A stretch of DNA of 64,000 nt from Botrytis cinerea B05.10 (taxonomy: Eukaryota > Ascomycota > Leotiomycetes > Helotiales > Sclerotiniaceae): the NCBI RefSeq assembly GCF_000143535.2, contig NC_037310.1, forward strand, positions 2,914,001 through 2,978,000, given 5' to 3'. This document shows, in pieces, positions 55,759 to 64,000 of this stretch. Both the position numbers and the translations under genes were made by a program. The notes beneath the pieces were generated by a model. The model saw only the letters and a program-made list of their open reading frames with translations, was not told the DNA's origin and did no database searches. Positions within the stretch are counted from its first letter, which is position 1; each line of letters begins with the position of its first letter.

Positions 55759-57361
55759 ATATCGCGCCAAGCGAAATTATGAATTGATGAAGGGGCTTTC
55801 TTGACTGAATGACAGATATGACAAATAATGATTAAATTGGCGAGTGGCTCAATGAAGTCTCCTTTTTGGATGATTTTTTGAGGATATTCTAGATTAGAAC
55901 AAGCAAATAAGAAGAAAAAAAAAATATCAAAATCCTAATAACCATCGCACAGTCTGAGTGTTTTGCATGCATGAATTTCACTGTATTCTTACGAATCATC
56001 ATCCGTATTGGTTCACATCCCACAACCTCCTAGAGAGGTAGGTATTCTGTCTGATTTGTTTCCGAGATGTTTTCCATGTACTGTACATAGGCACATACCG
56101 CGATGGCTCAATGCGTGCTGCTACACCTCAATCCCATATTGTCGTCAGCAGGCAGGTTCGAGGGAAGATGCTGCTGGTGTTAATTTCCAACGGTCTTTTC
56201 ACGGAGTACGTACCTAGATAGGTCTCCCATATCGGACGGCTTATCAAACTAACCTACCTATCTCGTACCGATATCTACCTAGTAAATAACAATCAATCTG
56301 AAGCAGACAGGGCTGCGATTTCTCCTCTTTAAACTTTCTTCCAGACTCCAACCTGCCAAGTGCCCAATTACACATTTATATGGATTTTACACAATTTCTA
56401 GAAACATTTGGCCCCTCCGACATGCGATTAATTTCCTCTGCATGAAACACACAACACGTGGGAATCTGCACCACTATCACTATCGGACGAACCTTATATT
56501 CCTACCCCCAAAGAGTACTTCGGAGCAATCGCATTCACGCTCTGACAGGTCCGAGCAACTACAAGGCTGTTCTACAGTTTCGAAGGTTGTGAACCTACAA
56601 AGGAACAACAAACCGTGCATGTAGATTCCAATCACTAATATCACCATTCGCAAAGAAAACTTCTAAAGGGGAAAGCAACTGGGATTTATATTGTCAAGAT
56701 TCGAACACCTCGAGATCGGCATACTAAGAACTAGGAAGTGGGCTGGAACCGCAGAAATTCCTTTTTCCTCGCTTGGAGAGGTATCAATTTTCCAAATAAG
56801 GCGGAGATTAGGAAAATTGGCTTTTTAGCTGGGACAAGGCGCGTTTGTATAGAGAGTTCTGGTACCGATAAGTACGAGGCGTGCGAGACTATTGAGTTCG
56901 GCTTGCGATCCGATCTGACACAATAGGCACCTAGAATCCCCTAAGATTTCGGCGGAAATACTACATCGAGAAGAAAAAAGGGTCAATCAGTCGATTACTG
57001 CCGGCTTCCAGGTAAGCCGTCGCTACAGCTTACCTGCATCGTACACTTTACAAACTGTTCTGCGGAAGAACGATCGATTTTCCCCGTTATTCTTCTCGTG
57101 TAATCTGTGCGGCGAGTGGATCTCCTATCTCTCCTGAGTCCCTACGCCCCAAACGAGAAATAGTTTCTGACCCTTGGATTGCATTTTCGGGAGATCTTGA
57201 CAAGGCCGAGTATAATTTTGGGGGAAGCCCTTGTTGTTTTTTTGGGTACTTTTAAGGTAAGCTTCCATATCCACACGCACGTCAAAATGACATCTGTTGT
57301 TGGTGACATCTCTTTGTGACGGTTGATGAATTGCTTTTTGTCTTTCGCAGCATGATTCAAC
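55759..57361. promoter_or_regulatory. Intergenic region and 5' leader of the Kelch-BTB gene
   Basis: A 1.6-kb stretch. TACCTA-type short repeats occur near 56200-56285. A likely 5'-UTR intron has a GTAAGC donor at 57257 and a TTTCGCAG acceptor ending at 57350, just before the ATG at 57362. No gene is called. Confidence 0.45.
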
Positions 57362-60300
57362 ATGTCGGATCCGCTAACCCTTCGACCGAAAGACTCTATA
57401 GAGTCATTATACGTCTCCGAATCTTCGACTGACGACGAGGGCTTAGACTTCAGGGGGGAGTCAGAGAAGACTGACGGCGCTTTTCTTACGGGTGTGCGAA
57501 GAGGACTTAAGAAGCTGGGATCTGTTTCTGGTAGCCGTGGTCGACCTTTCAATATTCAAACAAGCAAAAGTTCTACGCCAGACCTCTATCCGCGCTCAGC
57601 AAGTACCGACCAATCCTTGCTGTCGCAGAATGAGAAGAAGCTGAGCGGTGCGAACCTCGAAAAGCCCCTCCCAACCTTGCCCACGACACCTACATCCCCT
57701 ATCATCGAAGACACTGCGGGAGATCCTCCTGATACGCCAAAAGCTTTAGAGGGTATGTCACGACCAGTTGCGACCGATAGTCGAGCCAGCACATTAGATT
57801 CTACGAGCGCTTTCCAACCCCAATCCAGCGGTTTCAAGTCGGTCTCGGGTACATACAAGACGGATATGAACAATAGTCAAACTAGTCTTGCTACTCCTGG
57901 CAGGCAAGATGGAGGTGAGGGGGCAGAGGAGAGTCGCGAAAATGTTGTGACACCAAAGAGCAACGGGCCTCCGTCAGCAGCACCATCTCCAGCACAACAA
58001 CCACGCCCTTCGGTCGCAAGCGGGGCTGGTACCTCTGGAGCAACACCATCGACACATTTGTCAGGGCTTATGTGCAACGTACATCGAACTACTGGAAAAG
58101 AACCTCATCCATTGGTTGGTGCTACAACTACAATTTTGGGCGATAAGCTTTACGTATTTGGTGGCCGGATCCTATCACGAACGCGCCCTTCCCTGACAGC
58201 CGACTTATATGAACTTGATTTAGTACAGCGGCATTGGACAAAGGTTGAAACTACTGGAGATGTACCACCACCAAGATACTTTCACAGCGTGTGCGCGCTT
58301 GGCGATACCAAACTGGTGTGCTATGGAGGAATGTCTCCAGCTCCACCACAGAGCCAGGCTCAAATGGCTGCCTCGGCGCAAAGTGGGCAGGATACCCAGC
58401 CGGAGGTAGTCGTAATGTCTGATATTTATATATATGATGCACCATCAAGGACATGGAGCTTCATACCAACGAACGATACACCGCAGGGAAGATATGCTCA
58501 CTGTGCCACTATTCTTCCTTCGTCAGCAGCATTTGCATCTGTGAATGCACCTTCTTCTGCCTTACATCACAATCCTCAAGGGCCAAATCCTAATCAAGGT
58601 ATTATTGGGGTGAATATAGATGGTACTGGCGGTGCCGAAATGGTTGTTGTGGGTGGCCAAGACAGTGCAAATCACTACATCGAGCAAATTAGCGTGTTTA
58701 ATCTACGGAGTCTGAAGTGGACTAGTACCCAACAGCTTGGAAAGAGTTGTGGGGCTTATCGTAGTGTTGTGGCGCCTCTTCCAGGTCACGTCTCTGCCAA
58801 AATAGGCAAAGCAACACCTAATAAGCCAGATCATGGTGGCACTACTCCAGATTCAAGAGAACCTGGGTCATCAATGCTGATATATTCCAATTACAACTTT
58901 TTGGATGTTAAATTAGAACTACAAGTTAGAGCTTCTGATGGAACCTTGGCAGAAAAGCCTATGCATGGGTCATTTTCGCCTCCAGGGCTTCGATTTCCAA
59001 ATGGCGGCGTTATAGACACCAATTTCGTTGTCAGCGGGACTTATCTCACTTCTTCAAAACAGGAGTATGCATTGTGGGCTCTTGACTTACGAACTCTCAC
59101 GTGGAGTCGCATTGATGCTGGCGGCAGTGTTTTCAGTCAAGGAAGCTGGAATCGTGGTGTTTTGTGGAACCGAAGGAATACATTTGTTATACTTGGAAAT
59201 CGAAAGCGAAGTCTTGTGGAAGATTATAATCACAGACGCATAAATTTCTCGAACGTCTGTATGGTTGAACTCGAGGCTTTTGGTTTGTATGACAATCCTC
59301 GGAAAGCAGCACCAATGTCGGGTTTTGTCTCAGCTAGCTCACCTTTCGCATCTCCTTCATTGAATATCAATAGCAAAGCAGGATGGAACGCGGGTGGACG
59401 CACACTTTCCAAAGCGGCAGAGGAATTAGGTCAGAGTGCCTTAGCTCTTAGAGAGTTAGCCGACATGGATATCCTTTGTGTTGGCGGCGAACGTATACCA
59501 GTCAACTCTCGCATTATTGCAAGAAGATGGGGACCGTATTTCGTTCAACTACTTCGCGAGGGCACAGCAACGCAAGACGGCAACGACACCGCCACACTGC
59601 GCCCAGAAGGTGTATTTCGACATAATCAAAGCAGGAATAGCAGTCTGACTATCACACCTAGTCTCGGTGCACAATCCTCAAATCTCTCTACTTCATCAAC
59701 ACTGAATAGCTCTTCCATATCGGATCCCGCTTCTTTGTCTCTTCCTCCCGACTCGGCTGCTTTGCCACCTAATTCTAGACCGCGGACACTTTACTTACCT
59801 CATACACAACTCACGCTTCAAGCTCTACTACATTTCCTGTATACATCGTCTCTTCCTCCAAACAACTCTACACTCTGCACTCCACAAATACTCTGTAGTC
59901 TATTGCAATTAGCACGACCATATAAGATCGATGGGCTACTGGAAGCTGTTGTAGAGAGATTGCATGGCGTGTTGGACAGTAGGAACGCCGCAGCAGTTTT
60001 CAATGCTAGCGCAATGGCTGCTGGAGGCGGTCGCTCTACTTCAACACCATCAGATATAGCAGATCCTTGGAGTCTCAACAGACTATCAAATGGAGCCGAG
60101 ACTCTAATGCAACTTGGATTGGATAACGAATTGGGATATCATGGGCAGCAATCTTTGCGAATCAATACCAGCGTAGGCAGCCTTGGAACTGGTCAAGGAG
60201 GAAGAAGACAGGACGACGAAGAAAGTATGAGTGCGACAAGCAGTGCCGCGAGTGATGTTAGCGGGAGTGACTTGAGTGGAAGCATGAGTGCATCAGAATC

Positions 60301-60478
60301 TGGCAGGGTTGAAGGAGTAGGGGAAATCTGGAGGGGTGATATTAGTGCAGTTATTGGACTACAGAAGAGAGGTCTCCGAGGTTTGATGGAAGGCAGACGA
60401 CTTCGCGAGAGAGGTACGAGTGCGAGTGTGAGCGGACCTTCGTCCCAAAGAGTAGGACTCGGGGTCGGAAACAATTAA
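57362..60478 (+). CDS. ral2: Kelch-repeat BTB protein, Ral2-like
   Basis: A single-exon, 1038-aa protein. Residues 1-235 are low complexity and Ser/Pro-rich. Kelch repeats occupy about residues 236-630, with telltale VFGGRILSRTRPSLTADLYEL, RYFHSVCALGDTKLVCYGG, RYAHCATILPSS, VVVGGQDSANHYIEQISVFN and YALWALDLRTLTWSRID. A BTB domain follows after about residue 690 (DMDILCVGGERIPVNSRIIARRWGPYFVQLLREG). It is interrupted by a Ser/Asn-rich insert of 60-70 residues before LYLPHTQLTLQALLHFLYTSSLPP, then a helical part and a Ser-rich tail. S. pombe Ral2 has this Kelch-BTB layout and acts upstream of Ras1, so a role in Ras signalling and polarity is a fair inference. Leucine-zipper-like LZTR1 is a more distant alternative. 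Confidence 0.88.
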   Translation: MSDPLTLRPKDSIESLYVSESSTDDEGLDFRGESEKTDGAFLTGVRRGLKKLGSVSGSRGRPFNIQTSKSSTPDLYPRSASTDQSLLSQNEKKLSGANLEKPLPTLPTTPTSPIIEDTAGDPPDTPKALEGMSRPVATDSRASTLDSTSAFQPQSSGFKSVSGTYKTDMNNSQTSLATPGRQDGGEGAEESRENVVTPKSNGPPSAAPSPAQQPRPSVASGAGTSGATPSTHLSGLMCNVHRTTGKEPHPLVGATTTILGDKLYVFGGRILSRTRPSLTADLYELDLVQRHWTKVETTGDVPPPRYFHSVCALGDTKLVCYGGMSPAPPQSQAQMAASAQSGQDTQPEVVVMSDIYIYDAPSRTWSFIPTNDTPQGRYAHCATILPSSAAFASVNAPSSALHHNPQGPNPNQGIIGVNIDGTGGAEMVVVGGQDSANHYIEQISVFNLRSLKWTSTQQLGKSCGAYRSVVAPLPGHVSAKIGKATPNKPDHGGTTPDSREPGSSMLIYSNYNFLDVKLELQVRASDGTLAEKPMHGSFSPPGLRFPNGGVIDTNFVVSGTYLTSSKQEYALWALDLRTLTWSRIDAGGSVFSQGSWNRGVLWNRRNTFVILGNRKRSLVEDYNHRRINFSNVCMVELEAFGLYDNPRKAAPMSGFVSASSPFASPSLNINSKAGWNAGGRTLSKAAEELGQSALALRELADMDILCVGGERIPVNSRIIARRWGPYFVQLLREGTATQDGNDTATLRPEGVFRHNQSRNSSLTITPSLGAQSSNLSTSSTLNSSSISDPASLSLPPDSAALPPNSRPRTLYLPHTQLTLQALLHFLYTSSLPPNNSTLCTPQILCSLLQLARPYKIDGLLEAVVERLHGVLDSRNAAAVFNASAMAAGGGRSTSTPSDIADPWSLNRLSNGAETLMQLGLDNELGYHGQQSLRINTSVGSLGTGQGGRRQDDEESMSATSSAASDVSGSDLSGSMSASESGRVEGVGEIWRGDISAVIGLQKRGLRGLMEGRRLRERGTSASVSGPSSQRVGLGVGNN

Positions 60479-60931
60479 TATGCAAAATAGCTATCACGCT
60501 TTATGAAGATTCATGACAATATTTATTAATGATTGCTCTAATATTTGGCGTTATCTTATATCTCGAAGTTCTTTCGGATCCCTCATCATGGCAAATCTAT
60601 TGGTCTATTATAACCAATAATTCTGACAGGGAATGCTCTAAAATACTTTGTACATTTTTATAGTGTTTTGGGTGAATCTCAAAATTCACATGTTAGATGC
60701 ACTGTGGCTCAGGCCACTACGTCACCGCTTTCAAAACCCACCATCACCGGCAAAATATTTTGCTTGCCGTTGATTGCGACCTAATAATGAAACTCCCAAG
60801 TTTCTAGATTTCAACATTGGAGACAATATTGGTATATGTGCGAAGTCCCTTACAAGTATCAATCAAGAGAAAAACTTCCCTTTCCTTCAACATACAGCGC
60901 AAACAAGTTGCGCGGAGATCCTCGAGGAAAT
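60479..60931. other. Intergenic region Kelch-BTB / DUF1769
   Basis: A 450-bp stretch between tandem genes holding a terminator region and a promoter. No feature is seen. Confidence 0.5.
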
Positions 60932-62222
60932 ATGGCAGAAAATTACATTTTACAAGTTACTGCCGGCTCAAAATATGATGTCAGTACACATCAGATTGTA
61001 CCGGTCAATCAAGCAAAGACAATTAGGATTGAGAACGAACTTTGTGAGGTGGATTTGAATGTCAGGATCCAAGTAAGTCAACTATTCTTGTTCTGCCATG
61101 CGCTCCATGGCATCACATAGAACATCTTAAATTTAACCAACCCCGCCTCGTGTAGGATTATCGCGGACTACCCAAATCTTCGCCCACTACCTCTCCATAC
61201 TTTTCTCTGCCACCGCATGATAATAATAAAGATCAATATAGTATTGGGTTTCGATTCAAACCGAAGAAGGATATCAATGCGGATGATTTAGTTTTTGGAA
61301 ATGATTTTGATCATCCAATTAGAGATCGTCTGCCCCCGGGGTTCAATACAGCTTTCAGAATTGTGAAGTGGATGGTAGATCCAGGGCTGGATGGAGATGT
61401 TTATGCAGACGAACCATATTTGTATGGGCCAGCGGCGAGTTCATTCAATGTGCTGTATGTTGGGGAGGGAGGAGAGGGAGCTGACGAGGAGGAGAATGCG
61501 GGGTTGGTGTTCGAAGAAGGCGGGGATGAGGAGGGCGAGGAACATCGGGAGGAGTGTGGAATTCCAGATGGGGAGGCGGCGAGGAAGAAGTACTTCTTGA
61601 CGGAGGCGAATAGGAAAGAATGGGATTGGGAAGAGGGGAGAACTTATGGGTGTGATTTCTTCAATGCATATCTAGATTTTAACAGTAAGTTGAGAATTGA
61701 CATATTCATCGCCTCCCCACATAAAGAATTGACACTGACTTTATATCGTCATGGATAGATTTCGCTCTCAAACTGCCAGGTTTTACAATGCCCATAATGA
61801 AATATTGGGATGGACAAGGTCTTCGGTTCGTGATTCTTTCATTCATCCTTCTTTCTCATCAAATAAACAACCTTCCTTGATGATATGTATTGCGCCGAAT
61901 TCTTGATCTGTCATGCCAACCAAGTTTTTCTTTTGATACTAGGAAAGAGCAAAAGCGCTCACATACGCTCAGATATGTACTGAAAAACCGCAAGACTGGA
62001 GAAGTCTTATTCGCGGTAGTCTTTACGCTTTATCTGAAAGAAGATGTGGATGAGAATGGGAACCTGAAGAAGGGGGTTGAAGGAGGGAAACCTCTTGATC
62101 AGCTACCTAAAGATGTTGCTGAGAAACATTTAAGGGAGAAGAACGAGGAAGTGAGAAGTGAGCAGGTGGCAGAGAAGGCGGAGCAATCTACTAATGACCA
62201 CGACGATGGTGATATTGACTGA
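60932..62222 (+). CDS. DUF1769 (UPF0590) family protein
   Basis: Four exons (60932-61072, 61156-61684, 61759-61825, 61973-62222) give 328 aa. The N-terminus MAENYILQVTAGSKYDVSTHQIVPVN is the family start and places the ATG at 60932, not at the in-frame 60836. IRIENELCEVDLNVRIQDYRGLP, the SIGFRFKPKKDINADDLVFGNDFDHPIRDRLPPGF block and the C-terminal MKYWDGQGLRYVLKNRKTGEVLF are typical of this fungal family. An acidic insert of about 50 residues (EGGEGADEEENAGL...) separates the halves, and the C-terminus is Glu/Lys-rich. No function is known to me; the family is conserved across ascomycetes. The final intron ends at CTCAG just before 61973, not at the earlier AG at 61942; the later site restores LRYVLKN. 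Confidence 0.88.
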
Positions 62223-63800
62223 GGCAATCTTTCTGGGGGAAATTGCACATAAGAGAAGGTCGTAAGATACATCAGGTAAATCAGGTATAAAAAAAAAAAG
62301 ATAATGTAAGATAGATAGATATTTCCAACATTGAAAAGGCTGAAATTATATATTCCGAATTCACACAATACACAATACATAGCACTTCGCACATAGCAAC
62401 CTCGCACACGACCAGATCACCAGCATCGAATAACAGGTACCTAATGGGGATACTGAAGCCAAGCGTTGAAGATAATTTCAATGATCAAGCAGTGAAGTGT
62501 TTCATCTCTCAATAGGAGATTCGGCAACAAATTAATTTCCTGAGCAATAATCATTATTGAAAATCAATGGAGGATGTGATGTGGATGTTTTATGTTTCGT
62601 TTCATGTATTATTAGCACGTTAATTAATTTGATACTGATTACCTGAGTGAAATTAGCTGGCTCAATCACCGTGTGGTCTGGCATGGAGAAATGCCAGCTG
62701 GATGGAGGCAATCAGTTATAAGTTAGTAGTTGCAAAGGAGATGTACAAAGTCGATCGACAGACAATGCTACTTGATCCTCCCAATGAAGCGGCGTGGTTT
62801 GGCATTGATCATGAATAACAAGGGTGGTTTTATTATTTATTGTTTATTACCTAGGTATTTATTATCTATTATTTATTACGAGTTGTGCAACATCACAGAT
62901 GGGAGATCGCAATGTTCGGCTGACTTCAATCTGCTCTAGCTACTGGTACTATTGCGACCAACCTAGCAGGTATTGGGACGGAACCAGACTTTACTAATCT
63001 TCTTTCCACACACCTTAGACCTTCCACCTTAGACCTTACACCTCACACCTCACACCTTACACCTTATTACTCCGTACACCACCACTTATTATTACTTCTC
63101 ACTTCTCACTTCTCTCTTCTCACCACCCACCACCCACCACCCACCACCCACCATACACATACACCACACACCACACACCACACACCACTCACCACTCACC
63201 ACTCACCACTCACCACTCATCACGCTTCATTTCCCATTCCCTTTCCCTTCTCTCTCTCTCTTGTCAATCTTCAATTTTCCATGTCCAACCATCCATATAG
63301 CCCAATTAAATATTATCAGCCGTTCAAGATTTATATCTCCTTTCCTTTCCTTTTCCTTTTCCTTTTCCTTTTCCCTTTCCCTTTCCTTTCTTTTTCCTCT
63401 CCAACTCTCCGATCCCCTTCCCAAACATATGCATTGTGAAGCAACCTTATCAGCCCCGAAGGATTGGTCGCACGCAACCAGCGCAAAACCTCCAACGAAA
63501 GACAATCAACCACTCTGCCTACCTTCCTACTCGTACAGCGATCGTTCCATTCGTCATTTAAGATCCCGTACCGCCACATATTAGAGCATACTCACGGATT
63601 TTACAGCTGTTCCAAATACTACCACATTAAGTCATCTGGTCGGGGTCGCTTTCCTACAAATTACCCTCTGCTTCGTCACAGAACGATACCTCTTTAATTT
63701 ATCTTCCGTCTACCATTTCGACTTCACCTTGATTTTGTTCATGATTCATCACGAATATCGCGCGTAGAAGAGTGGACGCGGTAGCAAGAAGTTTATTAAT
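62223..63800. promoter_or_regulatory. Long upstream region with CACC and CT-rich tracts
   Basis: A stretch of about 1.6 kb before the last, partial gene. From about 63010 to 63225 there is a CACC/CACTC-rich imperfect tandem array. From 63336 to 63405 there is a strand-asymmetric (CTTTTC)n pyrimidine tract. Short AGATA runs lie near 62310-62325. Such pyrimidine tracts are common before transcription starts of highly expressed fungal genes. No ORF in the region looks real. Confidence 0.45.
63336..63405. repeat. Pyrimidine tract (CTTTTC/CCTTTC repeats)
   Basis: About 70 bp, nearly all C and T on the plus strand, built of TTTTCC and TTTCCC hexamers. It lies roughly 400 bp before the start codon of the last gene. 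Confidence 0.75.
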
Positions 63801-64000
63801 ATGTATTCAAACCATTCACCACGAGAGACTGAGCTCAGTCAGCATTTGTTTCCCATCATGACGACTGCTTCAACCCCAGCCACTCCCGGTCCGTCTACGC
63901 CAACGGTCACGCGAGCACCCCCGATAGAGCATACCAAAGTCGACGACATCCTGAACATCGAGAGGCCGGCATCGACACCGTTTCCGCGACAGGAGTCTTT
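63801..64000 (+). CDS. 5' end of an unidentified gene, cut by window end
   Basis: An open frame begins at ATG 63801 and runs to the last base (66 codons plus two bases). The protein starts MYSNHSPRETELSQHLFPI, then a Thr/Pro-rich stretch (TTASTPATPGPSTPTVTRAP), then KVDDILNIERPASTPFPRQE. A second in-frame ATG lies at residue 20. The low-complexity, polar N-terminus suggests a disordered regulatory region of a larger protein. The preceding CT-rich tract is consistent with a promoter. Identity cannot be judged from this fragment. Confidence 0.55.
   Translation, partial: MYSNHSPRETELSQHLFPIMTTASTPATPGPSTPTVTRAPPIEHTKVDDILNIERPASTPFPRQES

Noticed and set aside
61827..61942. Last DUF1769 intron ending at the first AG (61942)
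   Set aside because: It inserts KEQKRSHT before LRYVLKN and breaks the frame with the preceding exon; the later acceptor at 61972 is in frame and gives the family sequence.

Overview
This window looks like nuclear DNA of a filamentous ascomycete. Most genes carry short spliceosomal introns of about 50-100 nt with GT..AG ends. Genes sit on both strands without operons. The families are typical fungal ones: XanA-type xanthine dioxygenase, Ral2-like Kelch/BTB protein, FSH hydrolase, NPF-rich AP180 and DUF1769. Protein wording and intron style suggest Leotiomycetes (Sclerotiniaceae-like), but that is an inference from general resemblance, not from a search. I joined exons by hand; every multi-exon model below stays in frame from start to stop.

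Layout. 0-7 kb: methylthioribulose-1-phosphate dehydratase (-), calnexin (+) and a seven-exon branched-chain aminotransferase (-). 8-9 kb: a single-exon SAM methyltransferase (+). 10.8-18 kb: nicotinate phosphoribosyltransferase, a patatin/DUF3336 lipase and a XanA-like xanthine dioxygenase, all on the minus strand. 19-22.7 kb: a CxxC/CxxxC protein of unknown function and a cytochrome P450 (+). 22.7-25.7 kb: an AT-rich stretch without genes, with one doubtful transposase-like scrap. 25.7-36.3 kb: a dense housekeeping block of SWP1 (+), NudC (-), TFIIH Tfb3 (+), AP180-like adaptor (-) and mitochondrial Asp-tRNA synthetase (+). 36.3-42.4 kb: gene-poor, with a Ser-rich small protein, a GC-rich palindrome and a Cys-rich small ORF. 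42.4-50 kb: FSH hydrolase (+), mitochondrial BolA (-), ACSF3-like acyl-CoA synthetase (+), eIF4E (-) and Sym1/Mpv17 (-). 50.9-64 kb: MFS transporter (-), 1-Cys peroxiredoxin (+), Kelch-BTB protein (+), DUF1769 protein (+) and the 5' end of a further gene cut by the window edge.

The genes do not form an evident secondary-metabolite cluster. The P450, the MFS transporter and the methyltransferase are far apart and separated by housekeeping genes. A few local links make sense. Two methionine-salvage-compatible enzymes flank calnexin. Two mitochondrial genes (BolA and acyl-CoA synthetase) share a 513-bp head-to-head promoter. The ER genes calnexin and SWP1 both belong to N-glycoprotein maturation but are 21 kb apart.

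I found no CRISPR, rRNA, convincing tRNA or intact mobile element, and no clear new biological system. The best leads are the UaY/AreA-like sites upstream of the xanthine dioxygenase, the uncharacterised Cys-rich proteins, the 38.5-kb palindrome, and the polyQ/NPF tail of the AP180 homologue.
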